Source: Larimichthys crocea
Lineage: Eukaryota; Chordata; Actinopteri; Sciaenidae
NCBI RefSeq assembly: GCF_000972845.2
Contig: NC_040012.1
Location: 12,894,930 to 12,958,929 of the forward strand
DNA: 64,000 nt
Direction: 5' to 3'
The notes beneath the pieces were generated by a model, which made no database searches, was not told the origin of the DNA, and was given only the letters and a program-made list of their open reading frames with translations. The position numbers were made by a program, and so were the translations under genes. Shown piece by piece: positions 44,916 through 60,600 of this stretch (positions are counted from its first letter, which is position 1; every line of letters begins with the position of its first letter).

Positions 44916-46160
44916 ACACAAATGCGTCAACATGTAAGTCCAACTTTCTTCTGGTGGCACAGGATGGCATGTGCAAAACTGTCCTGCCATTGACTGAACA
45001 ACTCCATCTTGTGGAGACTTTGCAGCATGCTAAATGTGAATTACATGCAATTTTAATTGTGTGATTCACACACAAAAAAGGAGAAAAAAACCAACAACGA
45101 TGACCTAACAAACTATTGCTGCTTTGTCTTTAATACTAAAATATGTATTTGCTATACAAACTACAAGGTAAGAAGCAAAGATTAAAGCGAAATGGGTAAT
45201 GGTGCAGTCATGATAGAATGTAGAGCAAAAAAAAACGCAGGCATACACATACACACACACCATATACACACACATACACAGTCAAAGTTTTAGTGCCTAG
45301 TTTTGATTCAGCTCTTCATTAGCCACAGGGCCCAACTCCGGTTAGCTCCAGTATTAGGCTCAATTAGAACAAGATCCAATTAGAGGGCTCCTTTCCCCTG
45401 GGGCAAGGAGAGGCAGGAAATGGAGACTGAGAAATGTATAAGTCGACAACATGCGGACACAGCCAACATAAACAAACTTACTTTGTTGATCTCTGCTGTT
45501 GCTACGCAGGAGTCCTCTGGGAGTTAAAGCCCTGCTAGTCTAAGCTATGAGATAAAACAAAATAAAAAAAAGCCCTGCAGCAAAACATGAACTCTGTGAA
45601 CACAAGGGCTCCGACACCATGAAGGGAACGTCTGGGCCCAGAAAATGAAAAGCCCACAGGCGTTTTCCATTTACAGCTAAAAATCCAGCACTAGCTCCTA
45701 GCCAGGGTTAGTATCAGACTCTCAAAATGAACACTTACACTACGGGGGGAACAAATGAGTAGCTTTCTATTGTCGCTCTATTAAATCTGTCGGTTAATAG
45801 ACATATACCTTACTACTGACAGAAATCAATAATGTACAATAAGATAAAGGGCAGGAAAGAAAGAAGGGGGGAAAAAAACAAGGTAGAGGTATAATTGGTG
45901 AAAGAAAAGGGGAAAAAGACAGACAAAGATCCAACTGTGATTCTGAGCTCAGTATTTCTGTCCTCCTATCAGTATGGTTAGAGGTGGTGATGGCGGCAAT
46001 GTTGTGTGAGCTGTTTGGGCTTGCCCTTGCCTCAGGCCTCTAGTGTTCCTCCCCCAGGCGGCGTACGAGGGAAATGGTGTGTGGTGCGAGGGTAAACCTT
46101 GACCTGCCTGCCAGGAGGCTGCACACGGAATGAAATGAGCACAAACAAAGCGGGGGGAGA

Positions 46161-46236
46161 GAGGAGGAGGAGGTGGAGGAGGAAGAGGAGGAAGAGGAGG
46201 AGGAGGAGGAGGGGCGGAGGAGGAGGAGGAGGAGGG
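46161..46236. repeat. (GGA)n purine-rich tract
   Basis: Imperfect AGG/GGA trinucleotides. They create Arg/Gly-rich frames on the plus strand and Ser-rich frames on the minus strand that should not be annotated as genes. Confidence 0.95.
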
Positions 46237-49200
46237 GTGTCAGACAGCAGTGGAGCAGGTATATGGCTTTACTTGTGTCCCCACTACCCCCCCCCTTTTT
46301 TTTTTGTTTTTGTCCAATGTGACTCTGAGTGGCAGGATACACAGCGTACATCTACAGCGGGGACACACACATCTCTCTGATTGGGAGTGCTCAGGTGTTG
46401 TGGGTGGCATCCTGGTACGCTGCGAAGATGGAATGTGAAATGTTGCATTTCCCTTCATGCTCTGCCAAGTTGTGTTTCATGGAAAAATGGAAATCCCATT
46501 ATGTCACATGCCTAACTTGGCCCTACAAACTCTCTGAAACTCGTTTGTGAAATTGGGTTCAAGTCTTAATGAGTTTGTAGCTCTGCAGAGGATATATTTA
46601 TTCAGATATAAGTGAGTGTGTGGCAATGTATCGGTCCTGATTTTAAGTCAACTTTGTAACCAACTATCTGGAAACCTTAAGTTACTGTTCTGTTCTTAAG
46701 TTATTTGATTCTGCTCACAGTATTTGAAGATATCACAATTTGTTCATCCTTATCCCGTGAGGATTAAATAAATAAAACGTATAATTGCTGTGAACCAGTG
46801 TGTTGACAGAAGTGTGTACGCCATATCACCCTGCTTACCTGTAAAAAGCCCAGTGAAATCCATTACATACTTTAGAGACGACTCATGAATAGAATAATTA
46901 GCACAGCATGCTTTCCGCCCGGCTGGAAGTCTCTCTCGATAATGAACAAAGGAAAGGAAATTAGCTTTTGTCTCATAAAGTCACAACTTCAAAGATCCCT
47001 GCCATTGCATTAATACAGCCATAGCCTGCAGCAGCATGGAAGAGAATAAAATAAGCACTCTCACTCAGACCCCATTCCTATCAAGGTCTTTCTCAGGACA
47101 AATACCGGGAGCTTGGCTCTTATAGACCACACACACGGCACTGGATCAGTACAAGAAATTAGCAGAGAAGATGGAATGCAAATCCATCCGAGCCAGATCT
47201 TATAAAACAGAAATAAAAACAAAGTTTCTTTGTGGATTCTGACAAGAAATATAGTTTACATTATCAAAATTAATCATTCTCCAGGTGTAACACTATTTCC
47301 ATATATTCTTCCTCCATGCAGCTGGATGTACACTTAATCACATCAGGTCAACACTTGGGCCTGGGGCTTCCCAGCTGTGGCCTGGGCGACCTGCGATCGT
47401 CGTCTCGCCTAACTGCTGTTCGAGTCAGCTGCCCGAAGGAGTGTGAGTGGTACACTGATCTGGTGCTGGGTCATCCGGTCTGGCATTACTACATTACAGT
47501 ACATTAAAAAAAAAGGCCTGAACAGTCCAGTGTTTGTGGTTGAGCTGACAGGATTGATAGTGACGGTTACAGTTCAGGTCACAAATTGGATCAATACGAG
47601 GGGTTCTTCCGAAAAACTTTTCAGTGTAAAACATCTCTATGTTAAGCATACAGTTGACAAGTTGTATTAGATTTTTACAGCATGTTCAACCTTCTCCTCA
47701 TCAGCAGCATTCTGCACATAACAGCTGTCATTGTTGTATCGTCTCAGAGCCAGAGGAAGCAGCACCGAAGACCAGTGTGAGGCAAGTATTGTCCAAGGCA
47801 CTCTCTCCTCGCCTATCTGCACCTTTATCTGCTAGGATCAGTTGTTAGTGCTGGCAGTTTTCCTCTCCTGTCCTCTGGAGAGAGGTGGCTCTCAGCTGGA
47901 GAGAGGCGCCAGAGGCTATGCACTGTCTCCATTGTGTGGAGAGACACATGGAGGACTTGAGAGACTCAGTGCAGGTGCAGAGAGGAAGAGTGAGAGGGAA
48001 CACACCTGAGGGGCCTGATTTTTATATATTTCTTTCTCTTTTTTTTTCTCCCTCTCACAAAAGTCAGGCTTGTTTTTTTTTGAGGGGCCTTTTAGGTGCA
48101 GGGACATTTGTTGTCGGGAGGACAGATTTACTGGAGGTACAATCTACTGATGGGAGGGAAAGGGGCCTCAGTTAGAATGCTTCCTCTTTAACTGCCAGAG
48201 ACATTTGGTTACAGACACGGGCTGCCAGAATAAATAAAAATTTTAGCACTGAGGACAAAATACAGGACAGTGCTGTCACTGCTACTGAAGCAATCTCATG
48301 GAGTCAGTGATTCAAAGCGGCACTTTGAGTGTATAGGAAAAGGTGTGTGCATGTGTGAGGTCATACTCTTTAGTCACGGGGTGGATCCCGTTTCCCACGC
48401 GGACAGGACACAACAAGCTATGGCTAATAACCTCACCTCAGACTGGGAGGTTACCTGTGGAAGTGATCCTTTTGCTAACCGTTTGTTTAAAAGCTGACAG
48501 GCTACAAGAGTCTCGGTGACAGCATCTATTCATCTCAGGGTGTCAGAGAGAAGAAAAAAGAGCGAATGAGGGAGAGATAAAGAAAGAGAGAGTGTGTGTG
48601 AGAGAGAGAGATGATGAGAGAAAGCTCTGTGAAGAGTAAATGGGAGATCGGTGTTTTTAACAATAGGCTGGATTTACCTTTGAAACATCTTCAGATCATC
48701 GTGGTAGCAATTTCAGAAATTCATCTGGCGAGTGACTGAATGAGCACTGATGTTTTCATCACTTTGGTTTTAATTATATGTCTCACTCAGCACAGTCTTC
48801 CTTCTACTCGGCTAATTTAGATTGAGATCCTTCCAGGCTTTCCCCCTATCTTTCATTTCCCTCCCCTCCTTCTCTCCTCTCTGCATCCCATCAGCCCCTT
48901 TGTAGAAAAAAAGAGGAAGGAAAAAAAAAAAAAAAAACCTTCATGTCTGTGACTTTCTTGCCCTCCAGCGTATGAAGCCCTCTTTTATTTTGATCATCGC
49001 AGCACAATGGATTCATGCCATTCTGGCAACTTTATTCAGTATCAGCCCAAATTTACATACTGCTTAACAAGTTTGTGCGTGACTGTTGATGCCTCTGATC
49101 AAAGTGCTTTTGGAAATCTTTCTCATCTGATTTTTTTTTTTTCCCCCTGCCCTTCATTTCAAATGCATGCTGCAGACAGGCATCTTTAACTCAGGGGCAA

Positions 49201-50741
49201 AGAAAGGTAACCTTAGTGCTGCACAAGCCCAAATGTCATCCAACAAGGAGGGCTCATGTCCTGGGGATAAAGATAATGTAATCTAAGCAGTATACAGTGT
49301 GTGACTGTGTGTCTTTGAGTGTGTGTGAGTGTGTGTATCCATGCTAGCCTCTGTGTTTGTTGGAGGCTTGGGTTTGGGGGCGGAGGGAGACAGGGGATGA
49401 CAAAAGTCAAAGCAGTCATGTGTCATTTTCGGTGCTGAAGGGCTGGGACCTGCCTTCAGGGCTGTCCTCTCTGTCAGACGCACTCACATATCTGCGCTGA
49501 ACCCTCTCGCTGTCTCTTTTTTTTTTTCTTTTTGCTCTCTCCATCTTCCTCTCTGTCTTTATCTAACGCACGCGCATATTTGCAGCTGCATATCCGCACA
49601 CACAACAATTGTGTGCTCTCGGTAGCATGCAGTAACAAGGTAAAACAACATTTGTATAATAGAGGTAATGTAAAACAGCACTTTTCAAATCATGAGCATC
49701 TGTTTTAGATATACGACATGCTGTGACTCATTTCAGATTACTAAATTACTGCGTCTTGACCACATCTGCCACATGGGACTTGATTTGTTCCATGACAATG
49801 ATACAACATGTAACCCAAAACACTGTGAGTGTGCGAGGGGACTAGTTGGGAGGGATTTTTTTTTTTGATCAGGTTGTAAATCAAGATATCAGAGGCCACG
49901 CTACAAACCAATGGCCCATAAAAATTCCCATGGGCATAGAAGAGGAGGCTCTAAAGAAAATGTACTGCGGCTAACCCATTGCAAGAACCCAGTAGCCTTT
50001 GTTTACAATAACAGTGCATTCGTAAATATACGTGGCTACCAGAGCAAACAAGAGAATTGAAAACATGAAATAACTGAGAAAGGAAAATGGATTCAAAAAT
50101 ACAATGAAAACAGGGTGTGGGTGGAAAGAGAGGAATCGTGGGAATGCAAGATTGCACCTCCCTGAGGCAATCGAATTATCCTATGGGCTGATGGTTCCTC
50201 CTTATGCGTCGGCTGACATTTTCCTGTAACCCCATCCCGAGTAATGCTATGTGATGTGTGTGACTGGCTTCTGCCACGGCCCTGAGAGGCCACGGAGCCC
50301 CGGGGCCATTTGCTTTTGGCCTGCAGCATCCTGGGAATTGTTTATTTTAGCTCTGTCTGCTCCTTTTTGCCTCTACCTCTCATTTTGTTGCCTCCTTTTC
50401 TCGTCTCTCCTGTTCTCTCAGTTTCTCTTCCTCTCTTTCAGGCCCAGTGGTGTCTACTTTCAATTAGAGGAGGATGCACTTGTATTCTTCTGTGAGACAA
50501 AACCCCTGACAGGTGACTCTTGAGGGGTAACTTAAAACCATGCCTTTAGTCTCTTCACACAAACTGTTAGTATTCCACCACCTTTCCCTAACGGGGCAAA
50601 AAACAAGCTGTCGGTGGTATCTGTTACTCAACTGTATATGTTGCTCTGTGTGATGATAAGAGTGGAGGGCGTGTTCAAAAAGAAACAAAAATACAGTTGA
50701 AAATCAAGATGTGTGTTGTGCATGTGTGTGAGGAAGGGAGA

Positions 50742-50743
<2 letters not shown>

Positions 50744-50782
<39 letters not shown>
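50744..50782. repeat. (GA)n microsatellite
   Basis: Uninterrupted GA dinucleotides. Confidence 0.97.
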
Positions 50783-50786
<4 letters not shown>

Positions 50787-53412
50787 GAGATTTAAGGACA
50801 GAGAAGATGAGATGTGTGATATGAGATAATAGAATGATATTCAAAAATGTATCCCTGAAGCTAGAAGTTAAAAGAGAACATTAAAAGAGAACATATTTTG
50901 ATCGCTTATGGATATGTAAGAAAGCACACCAATATGCCCAACTTTTACTTCATACTGCTGCAGAGGCCTGAGGGGTAAAAGTGGAGGCGAGCCAATCCGC
51001 TATACACAAACAGTGTATGTGTGTGTGTAACTGTCGACATTGTGACAAGCAGAAAAGGGACAGTGTTGAGAGCGTAGCCTTTTATGACCCAACACACTTT
51101 GACAGCTTGGCCATCGCTCCAGGACATAAGCTATGTTGCTTTTTCATCTGACAATTTTAAGCAAAACAACTCTCCCTCGATGGATTCAATTGTTCAGAGA
51201 GCCTTTGTGGCTGCGTGTTAAAAGCGCGGAGACAAAAACATGTCAGTGTGCCCGTAGATTCTGCTCACTGTTTGCTAGAGGAGTCGTACTGTCAATCTGT
51301 AGGACACAGAGTGAGATGAAAGCGTAAGTGATATGATGGGAATTGTTGCTTTTATGCAACACTGCGCTCTACTGGTAGAAGGTGATAACACCTTGAGTCA
51401 TTCAGCAGCAGCAGAGAGACAGTCTTAACAGAAGACTAATGTAACCTTAGTTCCCAAGGGATGCAAATGTCTGTGTGCTTTTACCCTTGAAGCAGTTGCT
51501 TTATTTGGACCTAAGGACATTCTGCACTGACAAATTTTAAACATCCCAGGAGGGGCATACTTTGAAATATGGCCACAGGGTGGCACATTAGAATGACAAA
51601 AATGTAGATCCTCAAAGTGAAATCTGCCTGTGACTTCAGTTAGGGAGAGGAGTAATGGATATTGTTAAAAGAGGGTCAGACTATTGGTGTTACCAAGCAA
51701 ATACTAAAAACAGATGTGAACACATGCAATGTTTTTTTTTTCCCCCTGACTGTTTGTTCTCTATTAACTACAACATGAGAACACACTACGCCTAAAGTGT
51801 ACTGTATGTGCATGACAGATCAAGAGAAAAAGAGATGTGGGCACTGTTTTTGAAAAAATCTGTTGTGTGTTCACATTAATACGGTGTTTGCTGTTTGTAT
51901 GCACAATTGGCCTGCAAGCTCTGTGCGTGTATGTGTGTGCATACAAACAATGCACTCAGTCGACAGCCTGCAGCAGTGAGCATTCTTGCTTGGAGAGTAC
52001 ATGTCCCCGGGCCTCGTTCCTCCGTCGATGACCTCTGGTGAAGCCATTATTTTCTGCATTAATGATGAGCAGCAGCCAGCGATGAGAGAGATGGACTTTG
52101 TCCTGGGGCACAGTAGCGCTGATTATGGGCAACAACAATGCTGGCAAAAATAAAAAAATAAGAAGAAAGAAAAACTCTTCCCACAAGCAGTTCAAAAGAC
52201 TTGGGAGTCTTAGCAGCAGCGCCGAATAAGCTGCTCTAGCTCTATTGACAAGATGGATCAGATAACCTCTGTTGCTAGAGGATTACCCAGAATAAACTTT
52301 ATTAAAAGTTTACCTATAGCTTCCTGTTTTGTCATCCACCTCTGTGTTTGCTGAACTGAACATCAACAAAACAGCAGCTGTGACAGCGCAGTAATCTCCT
52401 CAAACGGACTTGAAATACATTAGCATGTGGCAATTAGTGTATGGATGAAATACCTCAGAGTGAGTCATACAAACTCTATTTTTATTGCCCTCCTAGGATT
52501 TAATGACGTTATGTATGGAAAGTAATATCAGAGGCTTAATTGATCCTCTGACATCAGCCCAAACACCGACATATAAGACTCACAAACAAGACAAATTGCA
52601 GGCAAAGTGCAATTGCTCTAGTCAAGGCAGCCAGGGCACCCACTCAGGAAATCCTGGCTTGGGGAGATGACTCTAAATGAAGGACTTTACCATTCACCAT
52701 TATGTCTTTGGTGAGAGTCAGAGGGAACCCCTGGGGCTCTTCAGCACAGCACGGCACAACTTTTCAAAGGGCTCCAGATTAAAGTCACTGAAAGTTCCCA
52801 CTGGGGTCTGAGGCCAGGATCCCATTAAGCAGCCCTACCACACCGCCGGCCATAATTGTGTCGTTGAGAATTCAGAGCAGTGGTTGCTTGATAAGCGAAT
52901 TTAGGGTGAGGCAAAAAAAAAAGAAAAGGGGGGTCTCGCTGGGCCACCATTAGACACTTCATTCGCTCATCACTAATTTGTTTTAAATGACTGAGGGAGA
53001 GGTGAGCACTTTATAACGCAATCTGAGATACCTTACCCCCTCCCAACAGCCCCAATTTCAGGTCTGTGCAAGAGAATGCTGATAAATGAAAACCATTGCA
53101 CTTTATAGCTCCACACTATACTGCCGCTAGTGGTGTTTTAAACTGTAGTTATCTTTATCGCAGTACTTGCTTTGCAGTAGGATAATCAATAAAGAGGGGA
53201 GGGGGGAAAAAACAGTTAGAAACCGATTCCTCTGCTGTTTTAAGTTCCAACTTCCATCTTAAAGAAACCGGTCTGCGCTGCAATAGTAAAGAAAATATCA
53301 ATTGTACTTCTATGTAGACACGTGGGCACATCTAGGAGAGCAATATTATATTACAGACTGTTAAAACTAGTTTTATAAAAGAACATAAAAACATGTTACA
53401 AACAAGTCAGCT

Positions 53413-53454
53413 TTTATTGAGCATTGAGTTTCTGAATGTTGCCAACAGTTTATT
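53413..53454 (-). other. psma8: Candidate psma8 poly(A) signals
   Basis: TTTATT occurs at 53413-53418 and 53449-53454 (AATAAA on the minus strand), 340-380 bases past the psma8 stop codon. No stronger minus-strand signal was noted nearer the stop. Confidence 0.35.
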
Positions 53455-53791
53455 TCAACATGTGAGATTCATCACCATCAGGGCTGTTTGGTGAATGATA
53501 TAAAAATGTAAGCATATTTTAAAAGATCTAAATCATAACTTGAGATCCATGTACGTGCTTTTAAACATCAGTTAACTCAAGAGCTGAAAGTAGAGGAATT
53601 AGACAGTAGTAACAATGATGTAAAATGTGTTCAAAACATGCATGCATACATCGACAGATCTGGAGTTATGATTTAGCTCTTTGCAATTACATAAATCGAG
53701 GAGTAAGCCTTCTGACACGGTCCAATATCTTCAACCTAAATATGCTATCGTCGTCCAAGTGCAATAAAGAAAAACCTCTTGGTTAACTGCT

Positions 53792-57618
<3,827 letters not shown>

Positions 57619-60600
57619 ATGTCGGTGGCGTTTGCACCTCACAGGCAGCGCGGGAAGGGTGATATAACACCCGCCGGGATACAAAAGGTAATTCATCTTT
57701 CTTTTTCTTTTTTTTTTTAGCGCGTCTCAGTCAGAATGGAGGCTAACGGCTTCAGCCGTTGAAGCTAACCAGCGTTAGCAGTGCCCACAGTCCGAGTCTC
57801 AGCGTGAATACATCGGGAACAATTTTGCAGGGTCAGAGCGCGGTGAATATGAACCTCTCTGGAGTCAGGCGGCCATGTGTAGACGATGAGTCTTAGGTTG
57901 ATTCATCAAACTAGCGTGTAATTGTGTTTCTTATGAATGAAGGCCTGCCGTTTTGTTAGCTAAAGACTAGCTAGCTAGCGAGACGCGTCTTTTGTTAGCA
58001 AGAAACGCACACACACACACACATTTAACAAAATAAAATAAAAAATAAACAGCCCCCCCATCATTGTTTTTAAATATATAACGACGTATTAACCATCAGC
58101 AAACAAACGACGAACCGTACGAAATCACCCTGCATCACCGTTTAATGTTTTTTTGTGTATGTAGCATAAATCTGTCTTTTTACTTTTGCAGTTACTTGAC
58201 GAAAACAACCAGCTGATCCAGTGTATAATGGACTTTCAGAGTAAAGGGAAAACAGCAGAATGTTCACAGTAAGTCACGAAAATCTTTCCCCCTTTTTTTT
58301 GCTTTTTTTTAAATGTTACAGTCATTTTAAGTTGACGTGAACTCAAACCTGTACTGATGCCTCTCCACCTGCTTAGGTATCAACAAATGTTGCACAGAAA
58401 TCTAGTGTACCTGGCGACGATAGCAGACTCCAATCAGAACATGCAGTCTCTCCTCCCTGCTGTGAGTATTTGTCCTGGCTGTTTTTGTTACGACTGAATG
58501 ACCTCTGTGATCTGAAGATAATGTTGACCTCCTGTATACAAGTCACTTGGATACCTGTTCAGATTAATCATCTAACAGTATTCACAAAATGTAAAAAAAA
58601 AAAATTAAGGGTTCTTAACAAAGATCAATGCAATATTATAGTAACTAAGAAACTGTCGTGGTACACTACTGGACTGTCAAACAAGCGCCATTTCAAATGA
58701 ACAATTTTAAATATATATAACATATTTACAATTTAACTACGCATGTTTTTCTAATTTGTATTAAAGGGAAACTCCACCACATTATCACCAGTTTGCTCAG
58801 CCTGTGTTCATATGTGGTTCTCAAGGGAGCTTTCCAAAGTCTGAGAAATTGACCCCAGTAGTGTCACCACTATTTTTTGGAGCTTCATCCAAACAAGGGG
58901 TTAAAAGTCTCTCCTCAATGTTTCTTCAATATGTGTGCCACATTTTTCCCCTCTTGTCTCTTGCGAGTCCCCAAACATTATGACTGTTCAATATAAAATG
59001 CACTGGAGTATTGTTCTTTAAGGATTTGTAAAAGGTGCCTATTTGGTCTATTGTTTTTAGAGCTGTTACCTCATTGTACAGATCAGAAGTTACTATTGAT
59101 TAGGTAATAGTCATATGTTTCCATTTTGTTAGATCTTTGAGCTTATCGGCTCTCGATACATTCTCATCAACACCGTTTTAGACATGGATGACTATAGAGG
59201 ACGGTTCATTCAGTGACTATTTATAGTAGTATTTTTTTAAATATACAGTATCTCTTAGAAATGGTGTCGTCCCTAATTTACCACAGTACATCATAGTTGG
59301 ACTTTATTAGAAGTCTTGGCTTTTATCTGCTTGTTTCTTGAGTTCTTTCTTTTGAGTGGCTCAGGCTCAGATGTGTTTCGAGCCAGCTGATGTGTGTTTT
59401 TGTGTCTATGTTGTGCGCCTGCAGCCACCCACTCAAAACATGCCCATGGGCCCTGGTGGGATGAACCAAAGCGGACCCCCCCCTCAGCCTCCTCACGGTC
59501 ACAACATGCCCTCTGAGGGTATGGTCAGCGGTGGCCCTCCAGCCCCACACATGCAGAACCAGATGAATGGACAGATGCCTGGTAAGTGACCCCCCCCCCC
59601 CCCACACTTCGCTCCCTCGTCTTTTTCTCTTTTCTTTCCCCTTCTTTTCCCTTAGTCCCTGTCTCACTTGGGTTGCCTAGCAACACCACAGAACTGTGAG
59701 GGAGGTCGCTCTGCTTAAGGATGATGTCACCCATTTACCAGCTCTGGTGGTCTTGGACTTGTTCTCTGTTTGATTATGATTATGCTCTTCTATTGTGGTT
59801 TATTTCAACATGGGATTTGTTTGTTCTTTCTTTGCAAATGTATTTCATTATTTTTCCAAAAAGACAACAACATAATGACAGCTTGAGATAGTTTTTTTTT
59901 TTTTAAGGCGCTGATTGCTGTACCACACAATGATTTGTAAATTGTAAAGGGTAAATGTTGAGGGTACCAGATTGAAAGCCAGAAAATGTTGCCACCGTAG
60001 GGTTGCTTTTCCACTGGCATGATAGTGTTCATGTAGGCTGTACCACGCTGTGCCACTTTGTTTTTTGGATTTCTATGTGAAACCTCACAATGGGGAATAT
60101 ACATTTTGGCTGAAAGTATTGGCATTACTTGTAAAGCTGGGCCTCGCTGCAATGCTCCCTGCTCAGATCTGAAAGACTGATTTTAGGTAACGAGAGAGAG
60201 ATGGCACCATCTTTAAGACTGTGGCCAGTTTAGAGTACTTTATTAGCTCCCTCGCAACTTCCCATTCTTCATTTTAACAGCTGAGAACTTTGATGTTCTC
60301 TGATTTGATTTTAAATGTGAAAGATTCAGTAGCCTTTTTGTGGATAGATCAGGTTTAAAAGAGGAATGAATGAATGGAAGAAGCACACACAAATGAACTA
60401 CTTAGACAAAGGAGCGGGTGATTAATTACACTTACTTAGAGTCTGGGTGAACACCAAACCTCCAATGCATCATCAAGGTAATTTTTATTTTTCACATGCT
60501 GTTCCCGTTTCATAGAAACACAGCCTCAGACTATAGCACTGTGCACACATCACAAGGTGATGGGAATTACACACAAAAGTATGTGCGCTAAATATTTATG

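Larger units (their letters stand above)
32476..53412. other. About 21-kb gene-poor region between kctd1 and psma8
   Basis: No open frame here resembles a known protein on either strand. In particular no TAF4B-like sequence is seen, although human TAF4B occupies this place. Contents are simple repeats (34581, 38651, 39060, 46161, 50744), degraded transposon pieces (about 35620, 44525), a duplicated element (34461 and 36913) and a long stretch of ordinary non-coding DNA. Confidence 0.65.

Noticed and set aside
44744..45064. 106-aa plus-strand frame
   Set aside because: Overlaps an inverted-repeat arm, has an opposite-strand frame of similar length, and resembles no protein; more likely repeat-derived.
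46040..46380. Arg/Gly-rich and Ser-rich open frames
   Set aside because: Generated by the (GGA)n tract; composition is purely repeat-driven.
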